From Clostridia bacterium (GTDB lineage: Bacteria > Bacillota > Clostridia > Christensenellales > Aristaeellaceae), in NCBI GenBank assembly GCA_900759005.1, contig CAAEUQ010000124.1, positions 1 to 16,104 of the forward strand: a stretch of DNA of 16,104 bases. The letters run 5' to 3'. Made by a program: the position numbers and the translations under genes. The notes beneath the pieces were generated by a model that made no database searches, had not been told where the DNA came from, and worked only from the letters and a program-made list of their open reading frames with translations. Shown here piece after piece: positions 14,579-16,104 of the stretch. Each line of letters begins with the position of its first letter. The first letter of the stretch is position 1.

Positions 14579-15436
14579 ATGGAGACGCACGAATTTGCCC
14601 GCAGCTTCGAAATGGACGGGCTGATCCTGTCGCCGACGCACGTGCGCATTGAGCAGCTTTCGCCAATCATTGCGGCGCACCGGCATTCCAACAGCAGCTA
14701 TGAAATCCACTATACCGCGCACGGGCGGGGACGCGTACTGATCGGCGAGGCGGCGTATGCTGTTGAGCCGGGCACGGTATACGTCACGGGGCCGGACGTT
14801 TTGCACGCGCAGTTTTCGGACGCGCTGGATCCGGTGGTCGAATACTGCCTGTATCTGAACTGCCGTTCCGCGCGGCGGCCGCAGGGCACGGGCGCGCTTT
14901 CGCCGTTTCAGAACACGCATTTCTGGATTGGCAGCGGGCAGCGTCTGAGCGCGCTGATGCTTGCGCTGATCGAAGAGCGGCGGCGGCGCCTTGCAGACAT
15001 GGAGGAAATGAGCGAAGCGCTGCTGCGGGAGATCGTCGTGACGCTGAACCGGAGCTATCGCAGCGATTCAGGCGAGGCTGAATCGGCGCTCGGGCACACC
15101 GCACAGGGCGATTGCGACGAAAGCCGGCTGTATCCGCTGATCGAGGACGCTTTTTTCTATGGCTATCAGACGCTGCGGCTCGGCGATCTGGCGCGGCTTC
15201 TGAACCTGAGCGTGCGGCAGACGCAGCGCTTTCTCTTAAATCATTACGGCAAAAGCTTCACCCAGAAGCGCACGGACGCGCAAATGGCAGCCGCCGCGGA
15301 GCTCTTGCGCAATTCCGCGCTGAGCGTTACCCAAATCGCCGAGCAGACCGGATTTTCCTCAGCAGAGCACTTCTCCACCGCCTTTCGCCGTTACTACACC
15401 TGCCCGCCGAGCACATTCCGGAAGAGAAATGGTTGA
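14579..15436 (+). CDS. AraC-family transcriptional regulator with N-terminal cupin domain
   Basis: Encodes 285 residues. Start at 14579 is preferred because GGAGG ends eight bases upstream; the ATG at 14573 directly abuts the ribosome site. Residues ~15-95 form a cupin-type sensor domain with AAHRHSNSSYEIHY (33-45) and an EPGTVYVTGPDVLHAQ block (63-78). Residues ~185-284 form the AraC DNA-binding domain: first helix-turn-helix at LRLGDLARLLNLSVRQTQRF (199-218) and second at VTQIAEQTGFSSAEHFSTAF (250-269), ending RRYYTCPPSTFRKRNG. It is probably a ligand-responsive regulator of the divergent dehydrogenase and of itself, acting at the repeats in the 150-bp intergenic region. The inducer is unknown. 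Confidence 0.92.
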   Translation: METHEFARSFEMDGLILSPTHVRIEQLSPIIAAHRHSNSSYEIHYTAHGRGRVLIGEAAYAVEPGTVYVTGPDVLHAQFSDALDPVVEYCLYLNCRSARRPQGTGALSPFQNTHFWIGSGQRLSALMLALIEERRRRLADMEEMSEALLREIVVTLNRSYRSDSGEAESALGHTAQGDCDESRLYPLIEDAFFYGYQTLRLGDLARLLNLSVRQTQRFLLNHYGKSFTQKRTDAQMAAAAELLRNSALSVTQIAEQTGFSSAEHFSTAFRRYYTCPPSTFRKRNG

Positions 15437-15631
15437 TTTGGAGCGGAAGGACTGATTTGTGCACGAGCGAGCGGGCGGGGCAGTGTCCGCCGAGCGCATT
15501 TGGGATAGTGGAATACCCGGTTCGGGGAGAGAGGACGGTTGATATGCGGGCAAATGGTCGAATATTCGGCGTCCGCCTTTCGCTGCTATTATGGCTGCCC
15601 GCCCAGCGCATTCCGGAAGAGGAAACGCTGA
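15437..15631 (+). pseudogene. Decayed copies of an AraC-gene 3' end
   Basis: This gene-free stretch resembles the end of the preceding regulator gene. From 15560 to the stop at 15629-15631, a frame reads EYSASAFRCYYGCPPSAFRK followed by RKR and stop. This is the C-terminal tail of an AraC protein, close to but not identical with the functional gene's FRRYYTCPPSTFRKRNG. A shorter echo of the same motif (CPPSAF) occurs at 15484-15501 in another frame. Shared DNA blocks include CCGCCTTTCGC, TGCCCGCC and ATTCCGGAAGAG. These are best explained as remnants of former tandem regulator genes or repeated 3'-end duplications. From 15632 to 15731 I see no gene. Confidence 0.6.
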
Positions 15632-15731
15632 TCTTCAGGAGAAGAACGGGTGATGCACGGATAAAAAGTCGGGCATTTCTCCGCTCGACGTGCCCGCGCA
15701 CCCGGTAATCAAAAAACTTCCCATAAAACTA

Positions 15732-15760
15732 TTGACAAGTTTGATTCCTCGTGCTATAAT
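15732..15760 (+). promoter_or_regulatory. SigA promoter for the tRNA unit
   Basis: TTGACA (15732-15737) and TATAAT (15755-15760), both perfect, with a 17-bp spacer. The transcript would start near 15767, run through the truncated tRNA copy and the intact tRNA-Val, and end at the terminator at 15990-16017. Confidence 0.93.
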
Positions 15761-15774
15761 AAACAACGAATTGA

Positions 15775-15807
15775 AAGCAGAATATGGTCGCATGGCTCAG
15801 TTGGTAG
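15775..15807 (+). pseudogene. Truncated 5' half of tRNA-Val
   Basis: Bases 15786-15807 are identical, over 22 bases, to the acceptor 5' strand and most of the D arm of the intact tRNA-Val at 15910. The preceding ~11 bases are also similar (AGCAGAATAT against AGCAAAATTT). After GGTAG the identity stops, with no anticodon arm. A weak echo of the T-arm region (GATGGGATGTGCAGGTT, from 15870) precedes the intact gene. It is transcribed first from the same promoter. It looks like a broken tandem duplicate, with a period of 124 bp. Confidence 0.75.
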
Positions 15808-15909
15808 TCCATTCTGTACGGATTACATAAACTCCACGCTTCCATTTCCCCGCAAAACTCCCCTTACTGATGGGATGTGCAGGTTGCACAAAAATCGGTA
15901 GCAAAATTT

Positions 15910-15985
15910 GGTCGCATGGCTCAGTTGGTAGAGCACATCGTTCACATCGATGGGGTCACAGGTTCGAGTCCTGTTGCGACCACCA
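15910..15985 (+). tRNA. tRNA-Val (anticodon CAC), CCA encoded
   Basis: A complete 76-base cloverleaf. Acceptor stem GGTCGCA pairs with TGCGACC, with discriminator A and encoded CCA. The D arm is GCTCAGTTGGTAGAGC. Anticodon stem CATCG/CGATG carries the loop TTCACAT, giving anticodon CAC, which reads GUG valine codons. The T arm is ACAGG-TTCGAGT-CCTGT. A strong promoter lies upstream and a terminator starts four bases after the CCA. Confidence 0.97.
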
Positions 15986-15989
15986 CGCG

Positions 15990-16017
15990 CCTGGCAAGCT
16001 TGCTTGCCAGGTTTTTT
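15990..16017 (+). terminator. Intrinsic terminator of the tRNA unit
   Basis: CCTGGCAAGC and GCTTGCCAGG form a perfect stem with a minimal loop (15990-16011), followed by six U (16012-16017). Confidence 0.95.
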
Positions 16018-16058
16018 CTTACCTACCTTACCGCCATACTTGAAAGGATGTGAACCTC

Positions 16059-16104
16059 ATGGCGAAATTCATCTCCCGCGAAAAGCTCAGCAAGAAGGCA
16101 CGCA
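16059..16104 (+). CDS. Small basic protein of unknown function, 5' end only
   Basis: An ATG at 16059 with GAAAGGA ending 10 bases upstream opens a frame reading MAKFISREKLSKKAR before the window ends. The start is rich in Lys and Arg. The function is not recognisable from 15 residues. Similar short Lys/Arg-rich openings occur in small conserved proteins of Firmicutes, but I do not assign a family. Confidence 0.55.
   Translation, partial: MAKFISREKLSKKAR

Noticed and set aside
15670..15696. Hairpin CGGGCA/TGCCCG after the AraC remnants, considered as a terminator
   Set aside because: It has a six-base stem, a 15-base loop and no U-run, so it is too weak to call.

Overview
The window looks like chromosomal DNA of a GC-rich monoderm Firmicute, most likely a Clostridia or Christensenellales-type gut anaerobe. 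The reasons are consensus SigA promoters (TTGACA, 17-18 bp, TATAAT), GGAGG ribosome sites, intrinsic terminators, cobalamin riboswitches of the Firmicutes type, a MoxR/DUF58/transglutaminase triad, and large surface proteins with GLUG-like, cadherin-like and helical repeats. This placement is inference; there is no rRNA in the window.

Layout. (1) 1-110: remnant of a DDE (IS1182-like) transposase on the + strand. (2) 111-6224, minus strand: one very long reading frame (about 2,040 codons) for a secreted multidomain surface protein, cut at its C-terminal end by the transposase fragment. (3) 6225-7040: an 800-bp control region with two divergent consensus promoters, each followed by its own cobalamin riboswitch and intrinsic terminator. 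One serves the giant gene on the minus strand, the other serves the + strand operon. (4) 7041-13320, plus strand: a four-gene operon. It encodes a membrane-anchored or secreted Ig-repeat protein with a C-terminal transcobalamin-like (DUF4430) domain, a MoxR AAA+ ATPase, a DUF58 protein, and a membrane transglutaminase-like protein that has Asp where the catalytic Cys is expected. A strong hairpin at 13329-13355 closes it. (5) 13361-15436: a zinc-dependent medium-chain polyol/sugar dehydrogenase (minus) divergent from an AraC-family regulator (plus), with a 21-bp-spaced direct repeat and a palindrome between them. (6) 15437-15700: non-coding DNA with decayed copies of an AraC-gene 3' end. (7) 15732-16017: a tRNA unit with a strong promoter, a 5'-half tRNA copy, an intact tRNA-Val(CAC) with encoded CCA, and a terminator. 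(8) 16059-end: the start of a small basic protein.

How it may work together. The central reading is a B12-responsive cell-surface locus. When cobalamin is scarce, both riboswitches should relieve termination, so the giant surface protein and the transcobalamin-like protein would be made together. The downstream MoxR-DUF58-transglutaminase genes have no visible promoter or terminator of their own and would be co-expressed. This suggests a surface apparatus for capturing corrinoids, with an accessory AAA+ and membrane module that may help assemble it. The riboswitches, promoters, terminators and gene order are read directly from the sequence. Cobalamin binding by either protein is inference from the riboswitches and the DUF4430 family.
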